64,000 nucleotides of DNA from an uncultured Croceitalea sp. (GCA_947499565.1 CANMOV010000004.1:124001-188000), one strand, 5' to 3'; counted from the first letter of the stretch, positions 8,204 through 18,617 are shown. Made by a program: numbers and translations. Notes: a model not told the origin generated them from the sequence alone.

Positions 8204-8649
8204 CCTTAAAGGATCAGCAACTCAACCTTATAAAAGGATATTTGCATCAAGAAGGTGTTTCCAAACACTCACTTCAAGAAGATCTAATTGATCACTTTAG
8301 TTGTGCCATAGAAGAGTACTTAGAAAAGGACGTATCATTTACGGAGGCTTTCGATCTGGCCAAAGAGAGAATTGCTCCAGATGGGGTAAAAAAAATAGAG
8401 GAAGATTTAATTTATTTATTAACTGTAAATCATGAAATTATGTTACGAAAAATTGTATTCATCTTGGGGTACATCAGTATTTTAGAAATCATTATGGCAT
8501 TTGCCCTATACTTACCAGGGTCTATTCTTACCAAAGAAGTTTCTGGTTATATTGCAATGGGTGGAATCGCTTTGTTCGCCGTAAGTGTAGTGCCGTTTTA
8601 TTGCTATCAACTCTATAAAAAATCCATCCATCAACTCAAAGAATCTTGA
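8200..8649 (+). CDS. PadR-partner membrane protein, 149 aa
   Basis: The soluble N-terminal part (about 1-85) is helical and resembles the cytoplasmic part of small membrane proteins that accompany PadR regulators (LIDHFSCAIEEYL, SFTEAFDLAKERI). Two membrane helices follow, at about 88-110 (IVFILGYISILEIIMAFALYL) and 117-138 (GYIAMGGIALFAVSVVPFY), and the protein ends with a basic tail. The ATG overlaps the padR stop, so translation is coupled. The partner role is inferred from context; PadR-linked proteins of this shape are often of unknown function, and some modulate signalling at the membrane. A hairpin follows the gene. Confidence 0.8.
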   Translation: MTLKDQQLNLIKGYLHQEGVSKHSLQEDLIDHFSCAIEEYLEKDVSFTEAFDLAKERIAPDGVKKIEEDLIYLLTVNHEIMLRKIVFILGYISILEIIMAFALYLPGSILTKEVSGYIAMGGIALFAVSVVPFYCYQLYKKSIHQLKES

Positions 8650-8656
8650 TGTGATG

Positions 8657-8704
8657 AAATAGTATGGGACTGCCGGTTAATAGAACAACAGTCCTGTACT
8701 ATTT
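8657..8704 (+). terminator. Long hairpin after padR operon
   Basis: Sixteen-base arms at 8657-8672 and 8689-8704 pair completely if two G-U wobbles are allowed, around a 16-nt loop. Only a weak T-rich run follows (the arm end plus TAT), so it could be a modest terminator or a 3'-end stabilising structure. Confidence 0.45.
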
Positions 8705-8797
8705 TATGGATGTATTATAAATGATGTGAGATATAAGGTTTAATCAAGGTGTTACTGCGCCTTCGAATAATTTATTCTGGAATTTACACCAAAATTA

Positions 8798-9712
8798 CTA
8801 TTCCCGAATTAAGGGCATAGTGCTGCAGCGTAACAATCCCTCTTGCTTAGCAATCTCAGCATACGGGATTTCTTCAACGGTAAAACCTTGTTCTCTTAAC
8901 CAATTATTTAAGCGTGTAAAATTCTGCTCGGATACTACTACTCTTGGTGATATTGAAAAAACATTACTAAACATCCGGTACATTTCATCAGATGTGATTT
9001 CAAAAACATTTTCTTTTCCAAAATAGTTTACCAACCAATTGTACTCTTCTTCAATCAAAAATCCATTTTTATGAAGTATCGCTTTATTTGTCCCTATTGG
9101 TTGAAAACAACAATCTAAATGTAAAGCATTCTCTTTAGCATTAGAATTGGATTTTCTTAACTCAAATGCTTTTACCGTTTTATTCGGAAACTGTTCTTTT
9201 AAAAAGGCCACAGCTTCCTTGTTAGTCCTTGCCGTAATGTAATCTGGGTAATCATCTGCTGTATATGTTCCAACAAAAATATATTCTTTCCACGGCATTA
9301 CATCGCCACCTTCTACATGAACCTCTTCTGGCGGATAAATAATTTTATCCGGGTTTATTTTATCAACCACATGCTTTATTGCTTGAAATTCTTTCTCTCT
9401 ATCTGGGAGAATATTGGCATGAACCAACTTATCCTCAATTACAAAAGCGATATCTCTTGAAAATATCTGGTTACAATCTGTTAAAACAGATGGTCTAAAT
9501 ACTTGGACATCATACTTTTTAAAAACATTGACAAAAGCATCCATCTCTTTAACCATATCTTTTTCCTTAGGATATGTTCCTGCAAGAATATGCTCTAGAG
9601 ATTTAGGGTCGTAAGCTTCCTCCGGTTTTGGTGTGGGGCCACAACTTTCGGCAGTGCCTAAAACAACAGCTTTTAAAGGTGACGTCTCATCATTAATATA
9701 TAACTGAAGCAT
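8798..9712 (-). CDS. Amidinotransferase / dimethylarginine dimethylaminohydrolase family protein
   Basis: This 304-residue pentein-fold enzyme carries the substrate motif VEGGDVM (about 133-139), the catalytic pair His198 and Asp200 (NALHLDCCF), and the C-terminal nucleophile Cys296 in LLRCSTMPLIR. The family includes arginine deiminase, glycine amidinotransferase and DDAH, which all act on a guanidino carbon through a Cys-linked intermediate. The sequence does not settle whether the product is citrulline, a transferred amidino group or a demethylated arginine. It lies within about 1.1 kb of ctlX, which acts on citrulline, so a joint arginine-to-ornithine route is possible (inference). Upstream is the gltA terminator. 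Confidence 0.85.
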   Translation of the reverse strand: MLQLYINDETSPLKAVVLGTAESCGPTPKPEEAYDPKSLEHILAGTYPKEKDMVKEMDAFVNVFKKYDVQVFRPSVLTDCNQIFSRDIAFVIEDKLVHANILPDREKEFQAIKHVVDKINPDKIIYPPEEVHVEGGDVMPWKEYIFVGTYTADDYPDYITARTNKEAVAFLKEQFPNKTVKAFELRKSNSNAKENALHLDCCFQPIGTNKAILHKNGFLIEEEYNWLVNYFGKENVFEITSDEMYRMFSNVFSISPRVVVSEQNFTRLNNWLREQGFTVEEIPYAEIAKQEGLLRCSTMPLIRE

Positions 9713-9744
9713 TCTTGTTGTTTTGTAAAATTAGATTCGTTTTT

Positions 9745-9782
9745 AAAAATAAAAAAGCCCTTTTAGAAAATAAAAGAGCTTT
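9745..9782 (-). terminator. Rho-independent terminator of gltA
   Basis: Arms at 9754-9765 and 9771-9782 (AAAGCCCTTTTA against TAAAAGAGCTTT, one wobble) enclose a 5-nt loop. On the minus strand they are followed by a T-rich run (9745-9756). It lies 24 bp past the gltA stop. Confidence 0.85.
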
Positions 9783-9805
9783 ATTGTTTTTATTAAGGTA
9801 GCAAT

Positions 9806-11089
9806 CTACCTTTTGTCAACGTTGACGAAAGGACGATGATTTTCACCTATATAAATTTGTCTTGGTCTTCCTATTGGCTCGCCTCGCAAGCGCATTTCTC
9901 TCCATTGAGCAATCCATCCTGGCAGTCTTCCTAAGGCAAACATTACGGTAAACATGTCCGTTGGAATTCCTAGTGCTCGATAGATAATACCGGAGTAAAA
10001 ATCCACATTAGGATATAACTTTCTCTTTACGAAATATTCATCCTCTAAAGCTTCTTTTTCCAAACCTTTTGCTATTTCCAAAATTGGGTCATCAATTCCT
10101 AGGTCAGCTAGAACTTCATCCGCAGCTTTCTTAATAATTCTAGCACGAGGATCAAAGTTCTTATAAACTCTATGCCCAAAACCCATTAGTCTAAATGGGT
10201 CATTCTTATCTTTAGCCTTAGCCATATACTTTTTGGTATCTCCACCATCAGCCTCAATAGCTTCTAACATTTCTAAAACCGCTTGGTTAGCACCACCATG
10301 TAACGGGCCCCATAGCGCCGAAATACCCGCAGAAAGGGAAGCAAATAGTCCCGCATGAGAAGAACCTACGATTCTTACAGTTGATGTAGAACAGTTTTGT
10401 TCGTGATCAGCGTGTAGAATCAACAACTTATCTAAAGCCTCTATAATAACTTTATTTCTATTGTATTCTTTATTCGGTTTTTTGAACATCATTTTATGGA
10501 TGTTTTCTACATATCCTAAAGAATCATCACCATAATCTAATGGAAGCCCCATTTTCTTTCGCATAGCCCATGCAACAAGCACTGGGAATTTTGCTAAGAT
10601 TCTAACAATGGAATTATACATAGCATCACTAGAAGATACATCTACAGACCCTGGATTAAAGGCTACTAATGCACTTGTAAGTGAAGATAATACTCCCATA
10701 GGGTGTGCAGACTTTGGAAATCCATCCAAAATCTTTTTCATCTCTTCATCTACATGTGATTCGTTCTTAATATCTAAATGAAAAGCTGCTAATTGTTCTT
10801 TATTTGGCAGCTCTCCAAAAATTAATAGATAAGCTACTTCCAGAAAGTCCGCCTTTTCAGCAAGTTCTTCTATTGAATAACCTCTATAGCGTAAAATTCC
10901 TTTTTCACCATCCAAAAAAGTGATAGCACTTTCGCAAGAACCTGTGTTCTTATAGCCTGGATCAATAGTGACAATTCCACTCGTCCCTCTTAGTGTTTTT
11001 ATATCGATTGCCAACTCATCTTCCGTTCCCTTAACTACAGGGAATTCATATTTTTTTCCTTCAAATTCAAGTGTTGCTTTATTCGACAT
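9806..11089 (-). CDS. gltA: Citrate synthase
   Basis: GltA condenses oxaloacetate and acetyl-CoA to citrate, the entry step of the citric acid cycle. The 427-residue length is that of the hexameric type II enzymes. A beta-rich N-terminal extension (to about 45) precedes the catalytic core. Conserved landmarks are HADHEQNCSTSTVR (His in the NADH/substrate region), LWGPLHGGANQAVL and the catalytic MGFGHRVYKNFDPRA. The C-terminal FYSGIIYRALGIP carries the catalytic Asp region, and GRLPGWIAQWREM follows it. A clear terminator follows, so it is probably monocistronic. Confidence 0.97.
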   Translation of the reverse strand: MSNKATLEFEGKKYEFPVVKGTEDELAIDIKTLRGTSGIVTIDPGYKNTGSCESAITFLDGEKGILRYRGYSIEELAEKADFLEVAYLLIFGELPNKEQLAAFHLDIKNESHVDEEMKKILDGFPKSAHPMGVLSSLTSALVAFNPGSVDVSSSDAMYNSIVRILAKFPVLVAWAMRKKMGLPLDYGDDSLGYVENIHKMMFKKPNKEYNRNKVIIEALDKLLILHADHEQNCSTSTVRIVGSSHAGLFASLSAGISALWGPLHGGANQAVLEMLEAIEADGGDTKKYMAKAKDKNDPFRLMGFGHRVYKNFDPRARIIKKAADEVLADLGIDDPILEIAKGLEKEALEDEYFVKRKLYPNVDFYSGIIYRALGIPTDMFTVMFALGRLPGWIAQWREMRLRGEPIGRPRQIYIGENHRPFVNVDKR

Positions 11090-11207
11090 TTAAGTGATTT
11101 ATAGTTATTATGACAGAATGTTAAAATTACAAAAAAGGAAAGGTTTTAACAATTATAGTCTCCAATTTTGGTGAATTCTTAACAATAGTCGATTCTAAAA
11201 AATAAGT

Positions 11208-12743
11208 TTACATTTTGTAGAGAACCGTATAGTATTCATCAACAGATTTTTCCCAAGTAAATCGGACTTTTTTAGCGCTCGCTTGAATTTTTTTCCAAGT
11301 AGGTTTATCATTGACAAAAGTATCCAGTGCCAAATCAAAAGTGGAAAGCATATTCTTTATTTTTTCATCATATGTTTTACCATCAAAACCGAAACCGGTT
11401 TTCATATGCTTTACTGTATCTATTAATCCTCCTGTATGGTGAACCAAGCAAGGGTTGCCATTTCGCATGGAAAGCATCTGACTTATTCCACAAGGCTCAA
11501 AAAGACTTGGCATAAAATACAAATCAGATTCTAAATACATAGAATCAATTAGATTCTCTGACTGCCCATTGGTAAAAATAAAGTTGTTGTGCTTGTAGCT
11601 TATATCTCTAAATAATTCCTCGTACTCTGGTGCACCAGTTCCTAAAAGGATAAAAATTCCATCTATTGCTTCGAGCTTTTTTAGAATTTCAACAAAGGCT
11701 TCCGGTGAACGTTTAAAAAAGTAGAACTTCTGTTCTGTTAAACGAGCTATACTTGATACAATGAACTTTGGTTCCTTATCAACATATTGCATTATTTTTT
11801 CTCCCGTATGTGCTAAAAAATCTGCTTTGTATTTTTTAGATTCTTCTTGCAACCAACTAAAAATAGCTTTTACAGTGTTTCTATAAATGAATCCTTTTTC
11901 TTCTACGTTTATATTTTTATAATTACACCCATTCAGAATTCCGAAAAGGCGTTTTTCTTTGTCTGCTAACTGCAAATCTTTCTCCAAACCTTCACCTCCA
12001 ATAAATTCTGGTGGAGAGCTAGCCTTCATAACATCTTCTTTATAGGACGGGGAAACAGTATGTACAGCATCCGCCAGGCGAATACCGACAGCCATTAAAT
12101 TTATACAGTCCTGATATCTATAGTCTTGTAATCCCTTTTCATCAAAAGGAATATCCGGAAACCAATTTCTTAAAGAAGAATAATTATCATTAAAAGGACG
12201 AATGCCCTGGATTGCAAGATTATGAATACTATAAACAAATCTAATTTTCTTAAGATTATCATATGTCCTATGATACTCTCTTAAGAAAAGTATTAAACTA
12301 GAATGCCAATCATGGAGATGAACAATATCTAATTTACCAAAAGCTCCTTTTTTAATTGCCTCAGCTACTGCCGTACAAAAAATAAAGTATTTAATGGCAT
12401 CCGTATAGAAAGGTTCTTCCGGATCATCATGATAAATATGTGCAATTCCACCTGCTTCAATTTCCGGATGGTGAATTACATAATGGTATAGATTAGGGTA
12501 TTCTTTTTTGGGCTTAACCTCATAAAGCTCGGCGGTATATACCATACCTCGAAGCATAAAATTTAGTTTAGTCTTTAAAACCCCTTGTTGGTGTAACCTT
12601 CCATAAGATGGAACAACTACGTGAGTTTTATCACCCTTTGCTGAAATTTGCCGTGGAACATCTCTTACCACATCTCCCATTCCACCAGCCTTACAATTTG
12701 CTATACCATCATTTTCAGCTGCAGCAAAAAGAAAATTATTCAT
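11208..12743 (-). CDS. glgA: Glycogen/starch synthase-type glycosyltransferase (GT5)
   Basis: The protein (511 aa) has the two Rossmann-like halves of family GT5, which adds glucose from ADP- or UDP-glucose to alpha-1,4-glucan. The N-terminal nucleotide-sugar loop, usually KxGGL, reads NCKAGGMGDV at about 16-25. Further signatures are HLHDWHSSLILFL, YSIHNLAIQGI and, in the C-terminal half, the retaining-transferase segment SLFEPCGISQMLSMRNG with HHTGGLIDTV. The Met in KAGGM and the MRNG ending are departures from classical GlgA. No glgC or branching-enzyme gene is adjacent; eno lies upstream behind its own terminator. The symbol is given by family, and glycogen as product is inferred. Confidence 0.82.
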   Translation of the reverse strand: MNNFLFAAAENDGIANCKAGGMGDVVRDVPRQISAKGDKTHVVVPSYGRLHQQGVLKTKLNFMLRGMVYTAELYEVKPKKEYPNLYHYVIHHPEIEAGGIAHIYHDDPEEPFYTDAIKYFIFCTAVAEAIKKGAFGKLDIVHLHDWHSSLILFLREYHRTYDNLKKIRFVYSIHNLAIQGIRPFNDNYSSLRNWFPDIPFDEKGLQDYRYQDCINLMAVGIRLADAVHTVSPSYKEDVMKASSPPEFIGGEGLEKDLQLADKEKRLFGILNGCNYKNINVEEKGFIYRNTVKAIFSWLQEESKKYKADFLAHTGEKIMQYVDKEPKFIVSSIARLTEQKFYFFKRSPEAFVEILKKLEAIDGIFILLGTGAPEYEELFRDISYKHNNFIFTNGQSENLIDSMYLESDLYFMPSLFEPCGISQMLSMRNGNPCLVHHTGGLIDTVKHMKTGFGFDGKTYDEKIKNMLSTFDLALDTFVNDKPTWKKIQASAKKVRFTWEKSVDEYYTVLYKM

Positions 12744-12795
12744 ATTCCTTTAAAATTAGTTGGTCCGGAAGCTTAATATACATTTTCTAAAGCTC

Positions 12796-12825
12796 AAAAA
12801 AAAGCCTTTCTAAAATAAGAAAGGC
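12796..12825 (-). terminator. Rho-independent terminator of eno
   Basis: An 8-bp perfect stem, GCCTTTCT/AGAAAGGC (12804-12811 and 12818-12825), with a 6-nt loop is followed on the minus strand by an eight-T run. It lies 33 bp past the eno stop. Confidence 0.87.
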
Positions 12826-12857
12826 ATATATTTTTAATTTCTATAGTAGTGATTATA

Positions 12858-14153
<1,296 letters not shown>

Positions 14154-14268
14154 CTAAATTTATTTGTGATTGTATTTATTGCAACGAAGATACAAAAGGA
14201 CACCCTTTTAACAGTACAGAAAATCATATAACTGCCTGAAAATAACCAAAGAAATCAACTATAACGTT

Positions 14269-15381
14269 TTAGTTAGCACTTGCTTTTATAGCGTCAAAAA
14301 ATTGATCAAAAAGATAATCCGCATCGTGTGGTCCAGGACTTGCTTCTGGATGGTACTGAACGGAAAATACGTCTTTACCTTTTACTTTGATTCCAGCCAC
14401 AGTATTATCATTTAAATGCGTGTGGGTAACTTCTAGATTAGGATTTGCCTCTGTCTCTTCCCTATTAATAGCAAAACCATGGTTTTGAGAAGTAATTTCA
14501 CCTTTACCCGTAATTAAATTTAAAATAGGGTGATTAATGCCTCTATGTCCATTATGCATTTTATAAGTGGAAACTCCGTTTGCTAACGCGAGTACCTGAT
14601 GTCCTAAACAAATACCAAATAATGGTTTGTTAAGCTCCAATAACTGCTTTGTTGTTTGTATTGCTTCACTTAAAGGTTCTGGATCACCAGGTCCATTAGA
14701 AATAAAATAGGCGTCTGGGTTCCATGAAGCCATATCCTCCTTGGAAGTATTGTATGGAAAAACTTTAACGCATGCACCTCTTTTAGCAAGGTTTCTTAAA
14801 ATGTTCTTTTTTATTCCAATATCTAAAGCAGAAATTTTATAAGGTGCTTTCTCGTCTCCATAGATATAGGGTTCTTTAGTCGAAACTTTAGAGGCAAGTT
14901 CCAAACCTTTCATACTTGGCACTTCTTTTAGCTCATCTTTTAATCCAGCTATATCATCAACTCTTGTTGATATTACGGCATTCATAGCACCATTATCCCT
15001 AATGTAACTAACCAATGCACGTGTATCAACATCGGAAATAGCTAATAGATTATTGTTCTCTAAGAATTCCAATAGACTTAGATTAGCACTTGGTCTAGAA
15101 TAATTGTAACTAAAATTCTTAACGATTAGTCCAGCAATTTTTATGGAATCAGATTCGATTTCATCTTCATGAGTCCCATAATTTCCAATATGCGCATTGG
15201 TAGCTACCATTAATTGCCCATAATAAGATGGATCTGTGAAGATTTCTTGGTAACCTGTCATCCCAGTATTAAAACAAACTTCACCAAATGCTGTTCCTTC
15301 TCTATCACCTACGGCTTTTCCATAGAAAATAGTTCCGTCCTCTAATAATAAAAGTGCTTTTTTTCTTGTCTGATACTTCAT
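14269..15381 (-). CDS. carA: Carbamoyl-phosphate synthase small subunit
   Basis: CarA is the glutamine amidohydrolase subunit that feeds ammonia to CarB for carbamoyl phosphate, used in pyrimidine and arginine synthesis. The N-terminal CPSase_sm domain (GTAFGEVCFNTGMTGYQE) precedes a class I glutamine amidotransferase domain. That domain has the nucleophile elbow FGICLGHQ, NHGFAI and the catalytic His-Glu in VQYHPEASPGP. Length (370) is typical. carB is not in this window. The gene lies just after the rpoA-rplQ terminator on the same strand and has two palindromes in its upstream gap, so it is probably separately regulated. Confidence 0.97.
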   Translation of the reverse strand: MKYQTRKKALLLLEDGTIFYGKAVGDREGTAFGEVCFNTGMTGYQEIFTDPSYYGQLMVATNAHIGNYGTHEDEIESDSIKIAGLIVKNFSYNYSRPSANLSLLEFLENNNLLAISDVDTRALVSYIRDNGAMNAVISTRVDDIAGLKDELKEVPSMKGLELASKVSTKEPYIYGDEKAPYKISALDIGIKKNILRNLAKRGACVKVFPYNTSKEDMASWNPDAYFISNGPGDPEPLSEAIQTTKQLLELNKPLFGICLGHQVLALANGVSTYKMHNGHRGINHPILNLITGKGEITSQNHGFAINREETEANPNLEVTHTHLNDNTVAGIKVKGKDVFSVQYHPEASPGPHDADYLFDQFFDAIKASAN

Positions 15382-15438
15382 ACGCTAAGTAAACTACCTC
15401 CGGTAAACCAAAAGGCATAGGTTATAAACTAATTTTAA

Positions 15439-15478
15439 ATTTGAGGCTAGGCTCAAATAATAAATCTCGATTATCGAG
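15439..15478 (-). promoter_or_regulatory. Two adjacent palindromes upstream of carA
   Basis: An inverted repeat ATTTGAG/CTCAAAT with a 6-nt centre (15439-15458) is followed 7 bp away by CTCGAT-T-ATCGAG (15466-15478). Both lie 58-97 bp upstream of the carA ATG and after the ribosomal terminator. A one-base centre is unsuited to RNA folding, so a DNA operator is the simpler reading. The regulator is unknown. Confidence 0.4.
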
Positions 15479-15489
15479 TAAAATTTCAC

Positions 15490-15529
15490 AAAAAAACATA
15501 AAAAAAGGATACGCTTTAACGTATCCTTT
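15490..15529 (-). terminator. Terminator of the ribosomal-protein/rpoA operon
   Basis: A perfect 10-bp stem, AAAGGATACG/CGTATCCTTT (15504-15513 and 15520-15529), with a 6-nt loop is followed on the minus strand by a T-rich run. It lies 29 bp past the rplQ stop and ends the roughly 17-kb ribosomal block. Confidence 0.9.
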
Positions 15530-15557
15530 AATCTATTTTCAACTAGTAATTAACATA

Positions 15558-16055
15558 CTACTCTTCAGAATCATCTGTTGCCGTTGTTTCAACTGGTGCC
15601 GGAGTAGCTTTTTTAGCTCCACCTCTTCTACTTCTTCTAGTAGTTTTCTTAGCAGGTTTATCAGCGTTATAGATTTCGTTATAATCAACGAGTTCTATCA
15701 TAGCCATATCCGCGTTATCACCTAATCTGTTTCCTAACTTAATGATTCTCGTATACCCACCTGGTCTATCAGCAACCTTTTCTGCTACATTACCAAACAA
15801 TTCTGATACTGCTTGCTTGTCTCTTAAATTACTAAAAACAACTCTACGATTGTGAGTCCCTTTTTCAGTTGTCTGATTGTTCTCAACCTTTGCTTTTGTA
15901 ATCAAAGGCTCAACAAATTGCTTTAAGGCTTTTGCTTTGGCAACGGTAGTATTAATTCTCTTGTGCTCAATTAAAGAACAAGCCATGTTTGCTAACATTG
16001 CTTTTCTATGGGCTGATTTTCTACCTAAGTGGTTAAATTTCTTTCCGTGTCTCAT
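15558..16055 (-). CDS. rplQ: 50S ribosomal protein L17
   Basis: L17 (bL17) is a large-subunit protein near the peptide exit tunnel. The conserved core [21 protein letters not shown] begins the protein and is followed by [21 protein letters not shown]. At 165 residues it is longer than the roughly 120-residue core. The excess is a C-terminal tail of Lys, Arg, Ala and Thr ending in acidic residues, a form common in Bacteroidota. It is the last gene of the operon, after rpoA, and is followed by a strong terminator. Confidence 0.97.
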   Translation of the reverse strand: MRHGKKFNHLGRKSAHRKAMLANMACSLIEHKRINTTVAKAKALKQFVEPLITKAKVENNQTTEKGTHNRRVVFSNLRDKQAVSELFGNVAEKVADRPGGYTRIIKLGNRLGDNADMAMIELVDYNEIYNADKPAKKTTRRSRRGGAKKATPAPVETTATDDSEE

Positions 16056-16114
16056 TTCTATATATTATCATCTTGCTACCAAATCCACTTTTGCGGAGAG
16101 CAAAATATGATTAT

Positions 16115-17107
16115 TTAATCTTTATCTAATTTATACTTGGCTAAATCCATACCAAATTGAAGTCCTTTATTGATAACTAGTTCTTCTAATTCAGTTAATG
16201 ATTTTTTACCAAAGTTTCTAAACTTCATTAAGTCGTTCTTATTAAAAGAAACTAAGTCTCCTAAAGTATCGACTTCTGCAGCTTTTAAACAGTTTAATGC
16301 ACGAACTGATAGATCCATATCAACCAATTTGGTTTTCAATAGTTGACGCATATGTAATGATTCCTCATCATACGTCTCAGTTTGAGCAATTTCATCAGCT
16401 TCTAAAGTGATACGCTCATCAGAGAATAACATAAAGTGATGAATTAAAACCTTAGCAGCTTCTGTTAGAGCATCTTTTGGATGAATAGAACCATCAGTTA
16501 CAATTTCAAAAACCAATTTTTCATAATCAGTTTTTTGCTCTACCCTAAAGTTTTCAATGCTATACTTTACATTCTTTACTGGAGTATATACAGAATCAAC
16601 TGCAATACTTCCTAAAGGAGCATTTGATTTTTTGTTCTCTTCAGCAGGAACATAACCACGGCCCTTCTCGATAACAACTTCTAGGTTGATAGCAACTTTA
16701 GCATCCATATTACAGATTACTAAGTCAGGATTCAACACCTGGTAACCTGAAATAAACTTTTGAAAATCACCAGCAGTTAGTTTGTCTTTTCCGCTTAGCG
16801 AAACAGAAACTGTTTCACTTTCAACATCATCAATCTGTCTTTTGAAACGAACTTGCTTTAAGTTCAAGATTATCTCAGTAACGTCTTCAACAACGCCAGG
16901 GATAACAGAAAACTCATGTTCAACTCCGTCTATTCTTACTGAAGTTATTGCAAAACCTTCCAAAGAGGAAAGTAGTACTCTTCGTAATGCGTTCCCAACA
17001 GTTAATCCATAGCCAGGTTCCAAAGGGCGAAATTCAAATTTCCCCTCGAAATCTGTCGAGTCTATCATTATAACTTTATCGGGCTTCTGAAAATTAAGTA
17101 GTGCCAT
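16115..17107 (-). CDS. rpoA: DNA-directed RNA polymerase alpha subunit
   Basis: RpoA dimerises to nucleate RNA polymerase assembly. The N-terminal domain contains [23 protein letters not shown], the classic dimer signature. The acidic linker ([17 protein letters not shown]) leads to the C-terminal domain that contacts DNA and activators ([34 protein letters not shown]). At 330 residues it is full length. The gene lies between rpsD (18-bp gap) and rplQ in the conserved alpha-operon order, tying polymerase levels to ribosomal-protein output. Confidence 0.98.
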   Translation of the reverse strand: MALLNFQKPDKVIMIDSTDFEGKFEFRPLEPGYGLTVGNALRRVLLSSLEGFAITSVRIDGVEHEFSVIPGVVEDVTEIILNLKQVRFKRQIDDVESETVSVSLSGKDKLTAGDFQKFISGYQVLNPDLVICNMDAKVAINLEVVIEKGRGYVPAEENKKSNAPLGSIAVDSVYTPVKNVKYSIENFRVEQKTDYEKLVFEIVTDGSIHPKDALTEAAKVLIHHFMLFSDERITLEADEIAQTETYDEESLHMRQLLKTKLVDMDLSVRALNCLKAAEVDTLGDLVSFNKNDLMKFRNFGKKSLTELEELVINKGLQFGMDLAKYKLDKD

Positions 17108-17125
17108 ATTGGATTAGTGTTGTTT

Positions 17126-17731
17126 TTATTTAGAATATAACTCGACGATTAACTGCTCTTTAATGTTCTCAGGAATTTGAAGTCTTTCAGGAACACTTAC
17201 AAAAGCACCCTCTTTCTTCTCACTATTCCATGTAATCCATTCATATACACTGCTATTATTCGCTAAGGAATCATTAATAGCTTGAACAGATTTAGACTTT
17301 TCACGAACACCAACGACATCGCCAGGTTTTAATGAATATGAAGGAATATTTACCAATTCCCCATTTACTGTAATATGTCTGTGTGATACCAATTGTCTTG
17401 CACCTCTTCTAGAAGAAGAAAGACCCATTCTGTAAACAACGTTATCTAAACGAGATTCACACAACTGTAAAAGCACTTCACCAGTAACACCTTCTTTTCT
17501 TTTAGCTGTAGCAAACAAGTTTCTAAATTGCTTCTCTAAAATACCGTAGGTGTACTTTGCTTTTTGCTTTTCCATTAACTGGATTGCATATTCTGATTTT
17601 TTTCCACGGCGACGATTGTTACCGTGTTGTCCCGGAGGGTAATTCTTTTTTTCGAAGGCTTTATCGTCTCCGAATATCGCTTCGCCAAATTTACGTGCGA
17701 TTTTTGATTTTGGTCCTGTATATCTTGCCAT
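17126..17731 (-). CDS. rpsD: 30S ribosomal protein S4
   Basis: S4 is a primary 16S rRNA-binding protein that nucleates 30S assembly, and in many bacteria it represses its own operon. The start [21 protein letters not shown] is typical. An S4 RNA-binding domain is visible in [32 protein letters not shown]. Length is 201. It is preceded by a 104-bp gap containing three hairpins, the largest gap in the alpha-operon part of the block, which makes a leader controlled by S4 itself plausible. Confidence 0.98.
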   Translation of the reverse strand: MARYTGPKSKIARKFGEAIFGDDKAFEKKNYPPGQHGNNRRRGKKSEYAIQLMEKQKAKYTYGILEKQFRNLFATAKRKEGVTGEVLLQLCESRLDNVVYRMGLSSSRRGARQLVSHRHITVNGELVNIPSYSLKPGDVVGVREKSKSVQAINDSLANNSSVYEWITWNSEKKEGAFVSVPERLQIPENIKEQLIVELYSK

Positions 17732-17768
17732 CTTCTTAGTTTATGAAAGTGTGATTATGAATTAAGGC

Positions 17769-17821
17769 TTATCCTTCGATAATCTTTAGTACACCTTCGG
17801 TGAAAATCCGCCTTTGGCGGA
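17769..17821 (-). promoter_or_regulatory. Three tandem stem-loops between rpsK and rpsD (candidate S4 leader)
   Basis: Three compact hairpins follow one another: TTATC-CTTC-GATAA (17769-17782), CACC-TTC-GGTG (17792-17802) and TCCGCC-TTT-GGCGGA (17807-17821). They lie directly upstream of rpsD. They may form an autoregulatory leader bound by S4. Alternatively, the GC-rich third one may be a dispersed palindromic repeat or an operon-internal attenuator, since TTTT follows it on the minus strand. Confidence 0.5.
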
Positions 17822-17835
17822 CCATATTAAATTAA

Positions 17836-18228
17836 TTATACTCTTCTTCTTTTAGGAGGTCTACATCCGTTATGCGGCATTGGAGTTACATCAATAATTT
17901 CAGTAACTTCAATTCCTGCATTATGTATAGAACGAATTGCAGATTCTCTACCATTACCTGGCCCTTTAACGAAAACTTTTACTTTTCTTAGACCAGCTTC
18001 ATGAGCAACTTTAGCACAATCTTCTGCAGCTACTTGAGCAGCATAAGGAGTATTCTTTTTAGAACCTCTAAATCCTAGCTTACCAGCTGAAGACCATGAA
18101 ATAACGTCTCCCTTTTTATTTGTTAAAGAAATAATGATATTATTGAAAGATGCTGTGATATGAGCTTCTCCATTAGAATCTACTATTACTTTACGTTTTT
18201 TTGTCGTTTTAGTACCTGTCTTTGCCAT
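17836..18228 (-). CDS. rpsK: 30S ribosomal protein S11
   Basis: S11 (uS11) forms part of the 30S platform at the mRNA exit. The core signatures [33 protein letters not shown] and the C-terminal ITDV-type [16 protein letters not shown] are all present. Its 130 residues match the family. It is 12 bp from rpsM upstream. An AGGAGG visible on the plus strand near its end is simply the complement of the CCTCCT codons. Confidence 0.98.
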   Translation of the reverse strand: MAKTGTKTTKKRKVIVDSNGEAHITASFNNIIISLTNKKGDVISWSSAGKLGFRGSKKNTPYAAQVAAEDCAKVAHEAGLRKVKVFVKGPGNGRESAIRSIHNAGIEVTEIIDVTPMPHNGCRPPKRRRV

Positions 18229-18240
18229 AATACCTAACTA

Positions 18241-18615
18241 TTATTTAGTTGCCTTTTTCTTGTTAGCAACTGTTTTACGCTTTCCTTTTCTTGTCCTAGA
18301 GTTATTCTTGGTGCGTTGTCCTCTTAACGGCAAACCAGATCTATGGCGAATACCTCTATAACATCCAATATCCATTAGACGCTTAATATTCAACTGAGTT
18401 TCAGAACGAAGTTCACCTTCTATAGTATAAGAAGATACTGCCTCACGAATTTTACCAATTTCATCATCATTCCAATCTGAAACCTTTGTGTCTTCGCTTA
18501 CACCAGCTGTTGCTAAAATTTCTTTGGCACGGCTCCTACCAACTCCGAAGATATAGGTAAGTGCAATTACACCTCGCTTTTGTTTTGGTATATCTACTCC
18601 TGCAATTCTTGCCAT
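18241..18615 (-). CDS. rpsM: 30S ribosomal protein S13
   Basis: S13 (uS13) lies in the 30S head, contacting P-site tRNA and the B1 bridges to the large subunit. The start [20 protein letters not shown], the helix-two-turn-helix region and the C-terminal [20 protein letters not shown] are conserved. Length is 124. It follows rpmJ by 2 bp in the standard infA-rpmJ-rpsM-rpsK order. Confidence 0.98.
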   Translation of the reverse strand: MARIAGVDIPKQKRGVIALTYIFGVGRSRAKEILATAGVSEDTKVSDWNDDEIGKIREAVSSYTIEGELRSETQLNIKRLMDIGCYRGIRHRSGLPLRGQRTKNNSRTRKGKRKTVANKKKATK

Positions 18616-18617
18616 AA

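Noticed and set aside
14194-14209. AAAAGG-ACAC-CCTTTT hairpin between carA and eno as terminator
   Set aside because: No T-run follows on the minus strand, and it overlaps the likely eno promoter region, so function is unclear.
17854-17859. AGGAGG resembling a ribosome-binding site
   Set aside because: It lies on the plus strand within rpsK, as the complement of the CCTCCT codons, with no plus-strand gene after it.
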